A DNA stretch of 64,000 nt from contig NZ_JABBXB010000001.1 of the NCBI RefSeq assembly GCF_013387485.1, positions 764,001 to 828,000 on the forward strand, in the 5' to 3' direction. Positions within the stretch are counted from its first letter, which is position 1. Each line of letters starts with the position of its first letter. The notes below the pieces were generated by a model. The model saw only the letters and a program-made list of their open reading frames with translations. It ran no database searches and was not told the origin of the DNA. The position numbers and the translations under genes are program-made. The DNA is from Stenotrophomonas sp. SAM-B. Lineage in GTDB: Bacteria; Pseudomonadota; Gammaproteobacteria; Xanthomonadales; Xanthomonadaceae. Below, in pieces: positions 16,517 to 24,278 of the stretch.

Positions 16517-19014
16517 TCGGCGTTCTCCGCAGGGGTACCCGCCAGCGAACGCAGCGTGCGCAGCGTCGCCTGCCAGGCGCGGTCGATCAGCCGACCCTTG
16601 TCTTCAGTGACGATCCGCACCTGGCCGTGCGCCATCAGCCGTGCCAGTGCGTCCAGGGAATGTTCGCCGACCTTCTGTCCGCGCTGATTGACGAACAGGG
16701 CGTTGTCGGTGATCAGGCTGTACCAGGACAGCCGCTGCCGGCGGATATCCCCCTGCTGGTTGGTGGTGAACTCGAACCAGGTGCCGAATGGCAGCGTGCG
16801 CAGCTGGCGATAGCAGTCGTCCTCGGCGGTGCTGCGGGCCAGCGGGGCGACCCTGCGTGGATCGCTGGCCTCGGCCTGTTCGCCCAAGCGCGTGCGTGCA
16901 CGCAGGCGGGCAGTGAGTTCGGTGCGCGAGCTGCTGTCGTCCGCGCCGCCGGGCGTGGACAGCCGGCGTGCGATCGCGGCCGCTTCGTCCTGGTGGTAGC
17001 CGACCTGCAGCAACGCGGACTCGACCCGGGTGCCCAGTGCCTCGTCGCGTTCGGCCGCACCCGGCGCCAGGCAGGTGACCTCGGCGATCCGGGTGGTTTC
17101 CTGCTGGCGCTGCTGCCACTGCGGCGAAGTCTCGCCGTTGCGCAGCAGGGTGAGCGTGAGTACATCCGACCACGCCTGTTTCAGCAGCGCCTGCACGAAG
17201 CGGGGTGGCGCGGCCTGCGTGCAGAGCTGCTCGATGCTGGCGCTGGCCTGCTGCTTGGCCGCTTCCAGCCGCTCCTTGCCGCGGGCCGCTTCGACATGAC
17301 GGCGCTCGGCCAGTTCGGCCTTGTGGGCGAGGGCGCGGAAGTGCTGCTGGATTTCTTCGTTGGCGGTGTCGAACACGGCGACGTCGCCGTCGTATTCGTT
17401 GACCACCTGATCCACGGCATGCCCCAGCTTCTGCACCAGCTGCGGATCCACGTCCTCCTCGCCCAGCCAGTTGGCGCCGGCCTCGGCCACCGCATTGAGC
17501 AGTTCGCGCGCAGGGTGCTGGTCGCGGACGAAGAAGGCCGGGTCGGACAAGGCCGCGCGGGCCACGGGGACCTGCAGACGGGTCAGCAGGTCGGCGGCCA
17601 CGGCCTCGGGCCGGACCTCGCGCTGGATCTGCCCGTACAGCATGTCGAGCAGGTCGAAGGTGTCGCTGTCCTTGACCGTCAGGGCAGCGTGCGCGCCATG
17701 GTCGGCGCGGACCTGGGCGAGCAGGGCGTTGTGCAGGTCGGCCATGCTGCGGCGGGCACCCCCCGGAGCGACGGCCTGGCTCTGCAGCCTGGCCAGCGTG
17801 GCGTGCACGGCTTCGGCGGGCACGGCCTGTGCGGCGGGGGATTCGGGGGCGAGAAACGCACTGTCGGTCGGCTGCCCGGACTGCCCGGACTGCCCGGGCA
17901 GCTCGCTGGTCGCCGCGACGGCCTGCACCGCCATCGCGTCGCCGCCCGGCACCGTGCCGGCGGCATGCGCCTGGCGGGCGGCGCCGAGCAACTGGTGCAG
18001 GGCCGACATCGCCGGGGCGCCGAGGTCCGCCGTCGCAGGCGCGGCGTTGCTGGCCGGCGCAGAGGCGGACGACGATGCAGGTGCAGGTGCAGGTGCAGCG
18101 CCAGCGTCACCGCCGGGCGCGCTCCAGGCCGGGCCGGCGGCCGGGGCCGCCATCGCCATGGCCTCCTGGGTCATCGCCGCCCAGCCGGCGCTCGGCGCGC
18201 CGCCGTTCCAGCCGGTCAGCGGCCGCGCGGCGGCACCTCCGCGTGCGCCGGGCAGGCCGCGCTCGGGCCCGGTGATGATCCGGCGCGTGGTCGCCGAGCG
18301 CGCCAGGTAGGGGGTGTACACCAGCCCGGGCAGCACGCCCTCGTGCGCGAGCAGGATGTTGGCGCGTTCCAGCAGTTCGCCGAGCCGCTCCAGCAGTTGC
18401 CGGTCGAATACGCGGTACAGCGCCAGCTGCGTTTCCAGCCCCAGCGCGAACTGTTCGCCGAGCTCGCGCACGATCCGGCACAGCGCCTGCGGGCCGAACG
18501 GCAGGTCATCGGCATCGAAGGCGGGCCCGGCGGCGAGCACGCCGAAGCGCTGGCCAAGCAACTGCAGGGCACTGGCCGAACGCTGGGCTTCGCGGCGGAT
18601 GATGTCCACCAGCACGATGTCGCGGTCCACGTCGGTGTCGTTGACGAGGGTCAGCGCGGTCGCCGGGACGGAGACGTCGGTCGGCACGATGCGCTGGGTA
18701 TGGCGTGGGCCGCGCAGCGTGGCCAGGCTGTCGGCCAGCGCGTCCAGGAAGCGCGGGCCGAACTGCGCGTTGACCTCGTGCAGCTGGCGGGCCTGGGCAA
18801 AAATGTCGGCCTGGATCTGGCTGTTGCGCGCGCGTTCGGCGTCGCGGAACAGTTCGCGTTCGAGCTCCACGATGGTCAGCTTGAGCGGGGCGGTGAGGGT
18901 CTGCACCGCCAGCCCGTGCAGCGCGGCCAGCAGGCGGCGCACGCGCGGCGGTGCGGCCACGTCCGCGAAGCGGGTCATGTCGGGCTGGGACGACGAAGGT
19001 GCGGGCGCAGACAT
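16513..19014 (-). CDS. DUF1631 family protein
   Basis: Large cytoplasmic protein of 833 residues with no signal peptide or membrane helix. The N-terminal part (LKLTIVELERELFRDAER) and the C-terminal part (WFEFTTNQQGDIRRQRLSWYS, a PilZ-like barrel segment) match DUF1631. In between is an Ala/Pro/Gly-rich linker (roughly residues 280-420). Function is unknown. ATG 19014 (MSAPAPSSSQ) is preferred over an upstream in-frame codon at 19044. Its 4-bp overlap with a PilZ gene suggests a c-di-GMP-linked role. Confidence 0.85.
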   Translation of the reverse strand: MSAPAPSSSQPDMTRFADVAAPPRVRRLLAALHGLAVQTLTAPLKLTIVELERELFRDAERARNSQIQADIFAQARQLHEVNAQFGPRFLDALADSLATLRGPRHTQRIVPTDVSVPATALTLVNDTDVDRDIVLVDIIRREAQRSASALQLLGQRFGVLAAGPAFDADDLPFGPQALCRIVRELGEQFALGLETQLALYRVFDRQLLERLGELLERANILLAHEGVLPGLVYTPYLARSATTRRIITGPERGLPGARGGAAARPLTGWNGGAPSAGWAAMTQEAMAMAAPAAGPAWSAPGGDAGAAPAPAPASSSASAPASNAAPATADLGAPAMSALHQLLGAARQAHAAGTVPGGDAMAVQAVAATSELPGQSGQSGQPTDSAFLAPESPAAQAVPAEAVHATLARLQSQAVAPGGARRSMADLHNALLAQVRADHGAHAALTVKDSDTFDLLDMLYGQIQREVRPEAVAADLLTRLQVPVARAALSDPAFFVRDQHPARELLNAVAEAGANWLGEEDVDPQLVQKLGHAVDQVVNEYDGDVAVFDTANEEIQQHFRALAHKAELAERRHVEAARGKERLEAAKQQASASIEQLCTQAAPPRFVQALLKQAWSDVLTLTLLRNGETSPQWQQRQQETTRIAEVTCLAPGAAERDEALGTRVESALLQVGYHQDEAAAIARRLSTPGGADDSSSRTELTARLRARTRLGEQAEASDPRRVAPLARSTAEDDCYRQLRTLPFGTWFEFTTNQQGDIRRQRLSWYSLITDNALFVNQRGQKVGEHSLDALARLMAHGQVRIVTEDKGRLIDRAWQATLRTLRSLAGTPAENAE

Positions 19015-19096
19015 CCGATGTTCTTCCAGCTCCCCTGAGAACACGGAATCTAACGGTTTCGCGGGGAGCCCGCCATAACGGACGGTCGGGATGTCT

Positions 19097-19122
19097 GTAG
19101 CCGGCCAGCGGCCGGCACTACC
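19097..19122. repeat. SMAG/REP palindrome (GCCGGCCGCTGG core type)
   Basis: GTAGCCGGCCAGCGGCCGGC followed by ACTAC, between hemW and the DUF1631 gene. Both genes are on the minus strand, so the element follows the hemW stop. Confidence 0.8.
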
Positions 19123-19143
19123 GTTGAGGCAGGCGCCGTGCCT

Positions 19144-20361
19144 TCAGGGCAGGAACAGCTCGACGACGTCGTTGGTGAAGCGTCGGCCCAGTTCGGTCGG
19201 CGTAGCGCGGTCGCCGCTGACGGTCATCCAGCCGTTGGCCACGGCCACGCCCAGCGGCGCGGCGATCTGCGCGCGGTCCAGGCCGGTGCGCGATTCGAAA
19301 TCCTTCAGGCCGAACCCCTCATGCAGGCGCAGCAGGTTGAGCATGTACTCGAACGGCAGGCGATCGGCACTGATCACATCGTCGCCGCCGATCGAGGCCG
19401 CGGTACCGGCGGTGTCCATGAAGGTCTGCGGGTGCTTGTGCTTCCAGCGGCGCAGCACGTGCTGTTCGGCACCGCTGCTGATCTTGCCGTGCGCGCCGGC
19501 GCCGATGCCCAGGTAGTCGCCGAAGCGCCAGTAATTGAGGTTGTGCTGGCTCTGCCGGCCGGGCCTGGCGTAGGCACTGACCTCGTACTGCGCGTAGCCG
19601 GCGTCGGCCAGCATCTGCTGGCAGTGCTCCTGGATGTCCCACGCCGAATCCTCGTCGGGGATGCCCTGCGGCGGCCGCGCGAAGAACACGGTGTTCGGTT
19701 CCAGCGTGAGCTGGTAATGCGACATGTGCGTGGGCTGCAGCGCGAAGGCGCGCTCCAGGTCATGCTCGGCCTGCGCCAGCGTCTGCTGCGGCAGCGCGTA
19801 CATCAGGTCGATGTTGAAGTTGTCGTAGCCGGCGTCCTGCGCCAGTTTCACCGCACGCTCGGCCTCGTTGCTGTCGTGGATGCGGCCCAGGCGCTTGAGC
19901 GCCTCGTCGTTGAAGGTCTGGATGCCGAAGCTGATCCGGTTCACCCCGGCCGCGCGGTAACGGTCGAAACGCCCGTGCTCGGCGGTGCCCGGGTTGGTCT
20001 CCAGGGTCACTTCCAGGTTCGGCGCGAAGCGCAGCCGGGCCGAGGCGGCCTGCAGGAAGCGGTCGATCGCCTCCGGCGGGAACAGGCTGGGCGTGCCGCC
20101 ACCGAAGAACACACTGCTCACCACCCGGCCCCAGACCAGCGGCAGGTCCTGGTCGAGGTCGCGGATCAGCGCGTCGATGTAGGCCTCGAACGGCAGCTCG
20201 CCCTTGGCCGCATGCGAGTTGAAATCGCAGTACGGGCATTTGCGTACGCACCAGGGCAGGTGCACGTACAGCGCCAGCGGCGGTGGCACCAGCCGCGGGG
20301 CGTGGTCGTGGTCCCCCGAACAGGCTTCGCCGGGCAGGTGGGAGCAGGAGGCGTGGGGCAT
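19144..20361 (-). CDS. hemW: Radical SAM haem chaperone HemW
   Basis: 405-residue HemN-related radical SAM protein. The cluster motif is CVRKCPYCDF (Cys38, Cys42, Cys45); the Phe in place of a fourth Cys marks HemW, a haem chaperone, rather than HemN. Other motifs: GGGTPSLFPPE, ETNPGT, RISFGIQTFND. The N-terminal 20 residues are rich in Cys and His (CSHLPGEAC, GDHDH), which is unusual. ATG 20361 shares its A with the TGA of rdgB; a GTG immediately precedes it. Last gene of the rph-VOC-rdgB-hemW operon. Confidence 0.9.
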   Translation of the reverse strand: MPHASCSHLPGEACSGDHDHAPRLVPPPLALYVHLPWCVRKCPYCDFNSHAAKGELPFEAYIDALIRDLDQDLPLVWGRVVSSVFFGGGTPSLFPPEAIDRFLQAASARLRFAPNLEVTLETNPGTAEHGRFDRYRAAGVNRISFGIQTFNDEALKRLGRIHDSNEAERAVKLAQDAGYDNFNIDLMYALPQQTLAQAEHDLERAFALQPTHMSHYQLTLEPNTVFFARPPQGIPDEDSAWDIQEHCQQMLADAGYAQYEVSAYARPGRQSQHNLNYWRFGDYLGIGAGAHGKISSGAEQHVLRRWKHKHPQTFMDTAGTAASIGGDDVISADRLPFEYMLNLLRLHEGFGLKDFESRTGLDRAQIAAPLGVAVANGWMTVSGDRATPTELGRRFTNDVVELFLP

Positions 20362-20954
20362 CACAGCAGCTCGGGCAGCTTCTGCTTGAGCAGCTGCAGC
20401 GCCTTGGCACGGTGGCTCATCGCGTTCTTCAGGTCCGGCGCCATTTCCGCGGCGGTCTGTGCCAGCACCGGGTCCAGGAACAGTGGGTTGTAGCCGAAGC
20501 CGTGGCTGCCGCGCAGTTCATCGACGATCACGCCTTCCCAGCTGCCTTCGCAGATCAGCGGCTGCGGGTCATTGGCATGGCGCAACAGCACGATCACCGC
20601 GTAGAAGCGGGCGCTGCGGCGCTCGGCCGGCACGTCGCGCATCGCCTCGAGCAGCTTGGCGTTGTTGGCCGCATCGTTGGTGGGGCTGCCGGCATAGCGC
20701 GCGCTGTACAGGCCGGGCGCGCCGTCGAGCGCATCCACGATCAGGCCCGAATCGTCGGCCAGCGCGGGCAGGCCGGTGCTCTGGCAGGCATGGCGTGCCT
20801 TGATCAGCGCGTTCTCGACGAAGGTCAGGCCGGTTTCCGGCACGTCGCTGACGCCCAGTTCGCCCTGCGCCACGATCTCCAGCGGCAGGCCGCTGAGCAT
20901 GGCCTGCAGTTCCTTCAGTTTGCCGGCGTTGCCGCTGGCCAGGACCAGTTTCAT
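20361..20954 (-). CDS. rdgB: Non-canonical purine NTP pyrophosphatase (dITP/XTP)
   Basis: House-cleaning Ham1/RdgB NTPase of 197 residues that removes dITP, ITP and XTP. Motifs: [55 protein letters not shown] 20954 overlaps the stop of the VOC gene by ATGA. The gene before hemW in the same order as in many gammaproteobacteria. Confidence 0.94.
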   Translation of the reverse strand: MKLVLASGNAGKLKELQAMLSGLPLEIVAQGELGVSDVPETGLTFVENALIKARHACQSTGLPALADDSGLIVDALDGAPGLYSARYAGSPTNDAANNAKLLEAMRDVPAERRSARFYAVIVLLRHANDPQPLICEGSWEGVIVDELRGSHGFGYNPLFLDPVLAQTAAEMAPDLKNAMSHRAKALQLLKQKLPELL

Positions 20955-21340
20955 TGCTTGGGCTCCAGCAGATCCCACGTATTGCCGTACAGGTCGCGGA
21001 ACACCGCGACCGTTGCGTAGACCTCCTCGCGTGGGGTTTCGAGGAAGGTCACGCCACGCGCGGTCATCGCCGCGTGGTCGCGCCAGAAATCATCGGTGTT
21101 CAGGAAGAAGCCGACCCGGCCGCCGGTCTGGTTGCCGATCCGCGCGCGCTGTTCGTCGTTGCTGGCGCGCGCCAGCAACAGGGCGGCCGCGCTGCCGTCG
21201 GTCGGCCCGACCACCACCCAGCGCTTGTCGCCCTGGTCGATGTCATCGATCAGGGTGAAGCCCAGCGCGCCGGTGTACCAGGCGATCGCTTCGTCGTAGT
21301 CGGCCACCACCAGGGTGGTCAGGGCGATGCGACGGTTCAT
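20951..21340 (-). CDS. VOC family (glyoxalase/bleomycin-resistance fold) protein
   Basis: 129-residue vicinal-oxygen-chelate domain protein. The N-terminal half has [18 protein letters not shown] and the C-terminal half [16 protein letters not shown], a typical paired beta-alpha-beta-beta-beta layout with a terminal metal-ligand Glu-like position. Substrate unknown. It overlaps both neighbours by 4 bp, so it is fully embedded in an RNA/nucleotide-metabolism operon; that suggests a housekeeping detoxification or metal-dependent role, but nothing specific. Confidence 0.85.
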   Translation of the reverse strand: MNRRIALTTLVVADYDEAIAWYTGALGFTLIDDIDQGDKRWVVVGPTDGSAAALLLARASNDEQRARIGNQTGGRVGFFLNTDDFWRDHAAMTARGVTFLETPREEVYATVAVFRDLYGNTWDLLEPKQ

Positions 21341-22065
21341 GCCTGGGCCAGGGCCGCCTGCTGCGCGGCGAACAGATCCTTGATGCCCTTCTCGGCCAGT
21401 GCCAGCAGCGCATCCAGCTCATCGCGGCGGAAGGCATGGCCTTCGGCGGTGCCCTGCAGCTCGATGAAGCCGCCGCCGTCGTTCATCACGACGTTCATGT
21501 CGGTATCGCAATCGCTGTCTTCGGCGTAATCCAGATCCAGCACCGGGGTGCCGCGGTAGATGCCGACCGAGACGGCGGCAACCGCACCGAAGATCGGGTT
21601 GCGCTTGATGTCGCCGCGCTTGATGAGGAAGTTCACCGCGTCGACCAGGGCCACGTACGCACCGGTGATCGCGGCGGTACGGGTGCCGCCATCGGCCTGC
21701 AGCACATCGCAGTCGAGCGTGATGGTGCGCTCGCCGAGCGCGCCGCGATCGATGCAGGCGCGCAGGGTGCGGCCGATCAGGCGCTGGATCTCCAGCGTGC
21801 GGCCCCCCTGCTTGCCGCGGGCGGCTTCGCGATCGTTACGGGTGTGGGTCGAACGCGGCAGCATGCCGTACTCGGCGGTCACCCAGCCTTCGCCCTTGCC
21901 ACGCAGGAAGCCCGGCACGCGGTTTTCCACGCTGGCCGTGCACAGCACGCGGGTCTCACCGAAGCTGACCAGGACCGAGCCCTCGGCGTGACGGGTGAAG
22001 GCGCGCTCGATGCGCACTTCGCGCAGCTGGTCGGCCTGGCGGCCGCTGGGACGGGAATCAGTCAT
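21337..22065 (-). CDS. rph: Ribonuclease PH
   Basis: 3'-5' phosphorolytic exoribonuclease that trims tRNA 3' ends. 242 residues. Motifs: [17 protein letters not shown] at the start, [47 protein letters not shown] and [22 protein letters not shown] 22065 is the family start. It is divergent from yicC, another RNase-linked gene, across a 121-bp promoter region. Confidence 0.95.
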   Translation of the reverse strand: MTDSRPSGRQADQLREVRIERAFTRHAEGSVLVSFGETRVLCTASVENRVPGFLRGKGEGWVTAEYGMLPRSTHTRNDREAARGKQGGRTLEIQRLIGRTLRACIDRGALGERTITLDCDVLQADGGTRTAAITGAYVALVDAVNFLIKRGDIKRNPIFGAVAAVSVGIYRGTPVLDLDYAEDSDCDTDMNVVMNDGGGFIELQGTAEGHAFRRDELDALLALAEKGIKDLFAAQQAALAQA

Positions 22066-22186
22066 GCTCAAGTTCCGGTAAGACGGGGGGATGCGGGGCC
22101 ACGCCCGGGCCGGGGACCGGCGGGCGAGGAGGCTCTGAGGAGACCGCTAGGGTACCATTTGCACTTTGAGAGCACCGGAAACCCGC

Positions 22187-23047
22187 ATGATTCGAAGCAT
22201 GACCGCCTATGCCAACGGCGAGCGCGCCACCCGCTGGGGCACGCTGGCCTGCGAGCTGCGCTCGGTCAACCACCGGTTCCTGGAGGTCGGCGTGCGCCTG
22301 CCCGAAGAACTGCGTGCGTTGGAGCCGCACCTGCGCGAGCGCGTCGCTTCGCGCTGCAGCCGCGGCAAGATCGATCTGGTCATGCGCCTGCGCGCGCCGG
22401 AGGTCACCGGTGCCCTGGTGGTCAACGATGCGCTGCTCGGCCAGCTCGGCGAGCTGGCGAGCCGGTTGTCCTCGGGCTTCCCGAGCCTGCAGGTGAGTTT
22501 CACCGAGCTGCTGCAGATGCCGGGCGTGATGCAGGGTGAGGCGGTCGATGCCGCCGCGCTGCATGCCGAAGCCCTGGCCCTGCTGGATACCGCGCTGGAC
22601 GGCTTCGTCGCCGCGCGTGAACGTGAGGGCGACAAGCTCGCCACCGCGATCCAGGAGCGCGTGGACAGCATCGAGCGCATCGCCGCCGAGGTCACCACCC
22701 TGATCCCGCTGATCCGCGAAGGCCAGCGCACCAAGCTGGCCGCCCGCCTGGCCGACCTGCCGCACCCGGTCGATCCCGGCCGCGCCGAGCAGGAGCTGGT
22801 GATGTGGCTGCAGAAGCTGGACGTGGATGAGGAGCTGGACCGCCTGGGCAGCCACATCGCCGAGATCCGCCGCGTCTTCACGCAGCGCGAGCCGGTCGGC
22901 CGCCGCCTGGACTTCCTGCTGCAGGAGTTCAACCGCGAGGCCAACACGCTGGGCTCCAAGTCGGTGGACAGCCGCACCTCCAATGCCGCCGTCGAGCTGA
23001 AGGTGCTGATCGACCAGATCCGCGAACAGGTGCAGAACATCGAATGA
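22187..23047 (+). CDS. yicC: YicC/YloC family endoribonuclease
   Basis: 286 residues. Starts MIRSMTAYANGE, the family hallmark, with CELRSVNHRFLEV and the C-terminal DUF1732 part (GRRLDFLLQEFNREANTLGSK; the SKS-type SKSVD ending). YicC proteins are metal-dependent RNases acting on small RNAs and mRNA. ATG 22187 is chosen over 22166. A possible -10 (TAGGGT, about 22148) is upstream. Overlaps gmk by ATGA. Confidence 0.92.
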   Translation: MIRSMTAYANGERATRWGTLACELRSVNHRFLEVGVRLPEELRALEPHLRERVASRCSRGKIDLVMRLRAPEVTGALVVNDALLGQLGELASRLSSGFPSLQVSFTELLQMPGVMQGEAVDAAALHAEALALLDTALDGFVAAREREGDKLATAIQERVDSIERIAAEVTTLIPLIREGQRTKLAARLADLPHPVDPGRAEQELVMWLQKLDVDEELDRLGSHIAEIRRVFTQREPVGRRLDFLLQEFNREANTLGSKSVDSRTSNAAVELKVLIDQIREQVQNIE

Positions 23048-23709
23048 GCAGCCAGACCCCGCCCGTCGGTGCGCCTGCACGCGGCACCCTGTACATCGTG
23101 GCCGCGCCCTCCGGCGCCGGCAAGAGCAGCATCGTCAACGCCACCCTGGCCCGCGACCCGCAGATCGCCCTGTCGATCTCGTTCACCTCGCGCGCCACCC
23201 GCCCGGGTGAAATCAACGGCGAGCACTACCACTTCGTCAGCGCCGAGGAATTCGAATCGATGATCGCCGCCGGCGACTTCTTCGAGCATGCCTGGGTGCA
23301 TGGCGACTGGAAGGGCACCGCGCGGCAGTCGGTCGAGCCGCAGCTGTCGGCCGGCCAGGACGTGCTGCTGGAGATCGACTGGCAGGGCGCCCAGCAGGTC
23401 CGCCAGCTGGTGCCGGGCACGGTCACGGTGTTCATCCTGCCGCCGTCCAAGCAGGCACTGCAGGACCGGATGCGCAAGCGCGGGCAGGACAGCGAGGCGG
23501 TGATCGCCCAGCGCCTGGCCGCCGCGCGTGAAGAAATGCTGCACTTCAACGACTTCGACTACGTGATCGTCAACGAAGTCTTCGAGACCGCGGTGGATGA
23601 ACTCTGCGCGATCTTCACGGCCAGCCGCCTGCGCCGCGAGGCCCAGAAGGTCCGCCACGCGGGCCTCATCCAGGCCCTGCTGACCCAGGACCCGCCCACA
23701 AACGACTGA
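23044..23709 (+). CDS. gmk: Guanylate kinase
   Basis: Phosphorylates GMP to GDP. 221 residues with the P-loop APSGAGKSSIVN, the GMP-binding SFTSRATRPGEINGEHYHF, and the LID region RMRKRGQDSEAVIAQRL. Full length for the family. Start overlaps yicC by 4 bp, and the order gmk-rpoZ-spoT that follows is conserved in gammaproteobacteria, linking GTP supply, RNA polymerase and (p)ppGpp. Confidence 0.95.
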   Translation: MSSQTPPVGAPARGTLYIVAAPSGAGKSSIVNATLARDPQIALSISFTSRATRPGEINGEHYHFVSAEEFESMIAAGDFFEHAWVHGDWKGTARQSVEPQLSAGQDVLLEIDWQGAQQVRQLVPGTVTVFILPPSKQALQDRMRKRGQDSEAVIAQRLAAAREEMLHFNDFDYVIVNEVFETAVDELCAIFTASRLRREAQKVRHAGLIQALLTQDPPTND

Positions 23710-23736
23710 TTCCAAACGGGGTGCTAGCCGGTTGGC

Positions 23737-23766
23737 TTGATTTTGTCCAGCCCTCACGGGTACAAT
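23737..23766 (+). promoter_or_regulatory. Promoter upstream of rpoZ
   Basis: -35 TTGATT (23737-23742), 18-bp spacer, -10 TACAAT (23761-23766). It lies between gmk and rpoZ and could serve rpoZ separately. Confidence 0.65.
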
Positions 23767-23821
23767 CCGTCCCCTTTCCCTCATTCGATTGAGCAGCCCT
23801 CACCGGCTGCCGGGAGCCCGC

Positions 23822-24121
23822 ATGGCCCGCATCACCGTAGAAGATTGTCTGGAAGTCGTGAACAACCGTTTCGAACTGGTCATGATGGCGTCCAAGCGCG
23901 CCCGTCAGCTGGCCAATGGCGTCCAGGCCACCCTGGACAACAGCGAAACCGAAGACAAGCCGACCGTGCTGGCGCTGCGCGAAATTGCCGCCCGCAAGAT
24001 CGACAACGCCCTGATCGACGAAGTCGAGAAGTCCGAGCGCGAGCGTGCCGAGCGTGAAGCACTGGAATGGGCCGCTGCCGAAGTCGTCGCCGACGAAGAC
24101 ATGTCCAAGAACGACGACTGA
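23822..24121 (+). CDS. rpoZ: RNA polymerase omega subunit
   Basis: 99-residue omega subunit: [31 protein letters not shown] and [14 protein letters not shown] are diagnostic. It helps assemble RNA polymerase and forms part of the ppGpp site. ATG 23822 is the conserved start. A strong terminator follows, so spoT may be transcribed partly from its own promoter. Confidence 0.96.
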   Translation: MARITVEDCLEVVNNRFELVMMASKRARQLANGVQATLDNSETEDKPTVLALREIAARKIDNALIDEVEKSERERAEREALEWAAAEVVADEDMSKNDD

Positions 24122-24151
24122 TCGCCTCGCGCGTCCGTTGTTGTTGCTGCG

Positions 24152-24183
24152 AACAGCCCGCCTTTTGGCGGGCTGTTTCGTTT
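24152..24183 (+). terminator. Terminator after rpoZ
   Basis: AACAGCCCGCC-TTTT-GGCGGGCTGTT followed by TCGTTT. Confidence 0.85.
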
Positions 24184-24278
24184 GTGCCGGCAGTGGCCGC
24201 GGCCGGAGCGTGTTGTTGCAGGTGAAACTCCCTGTTCAGGGATTTGCCGATATCACGCCGCTGGCATAGTCTTTGAGC

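Noticed and set aside
16489..19038. 849-residue plus-strand ORF opposite the DUF1631 gene
   Set aside because: Shadow frame of high-GC coding DNA; the minus-strand DUF1631 protein is conserved, the plus-strand translation is low-complexity.
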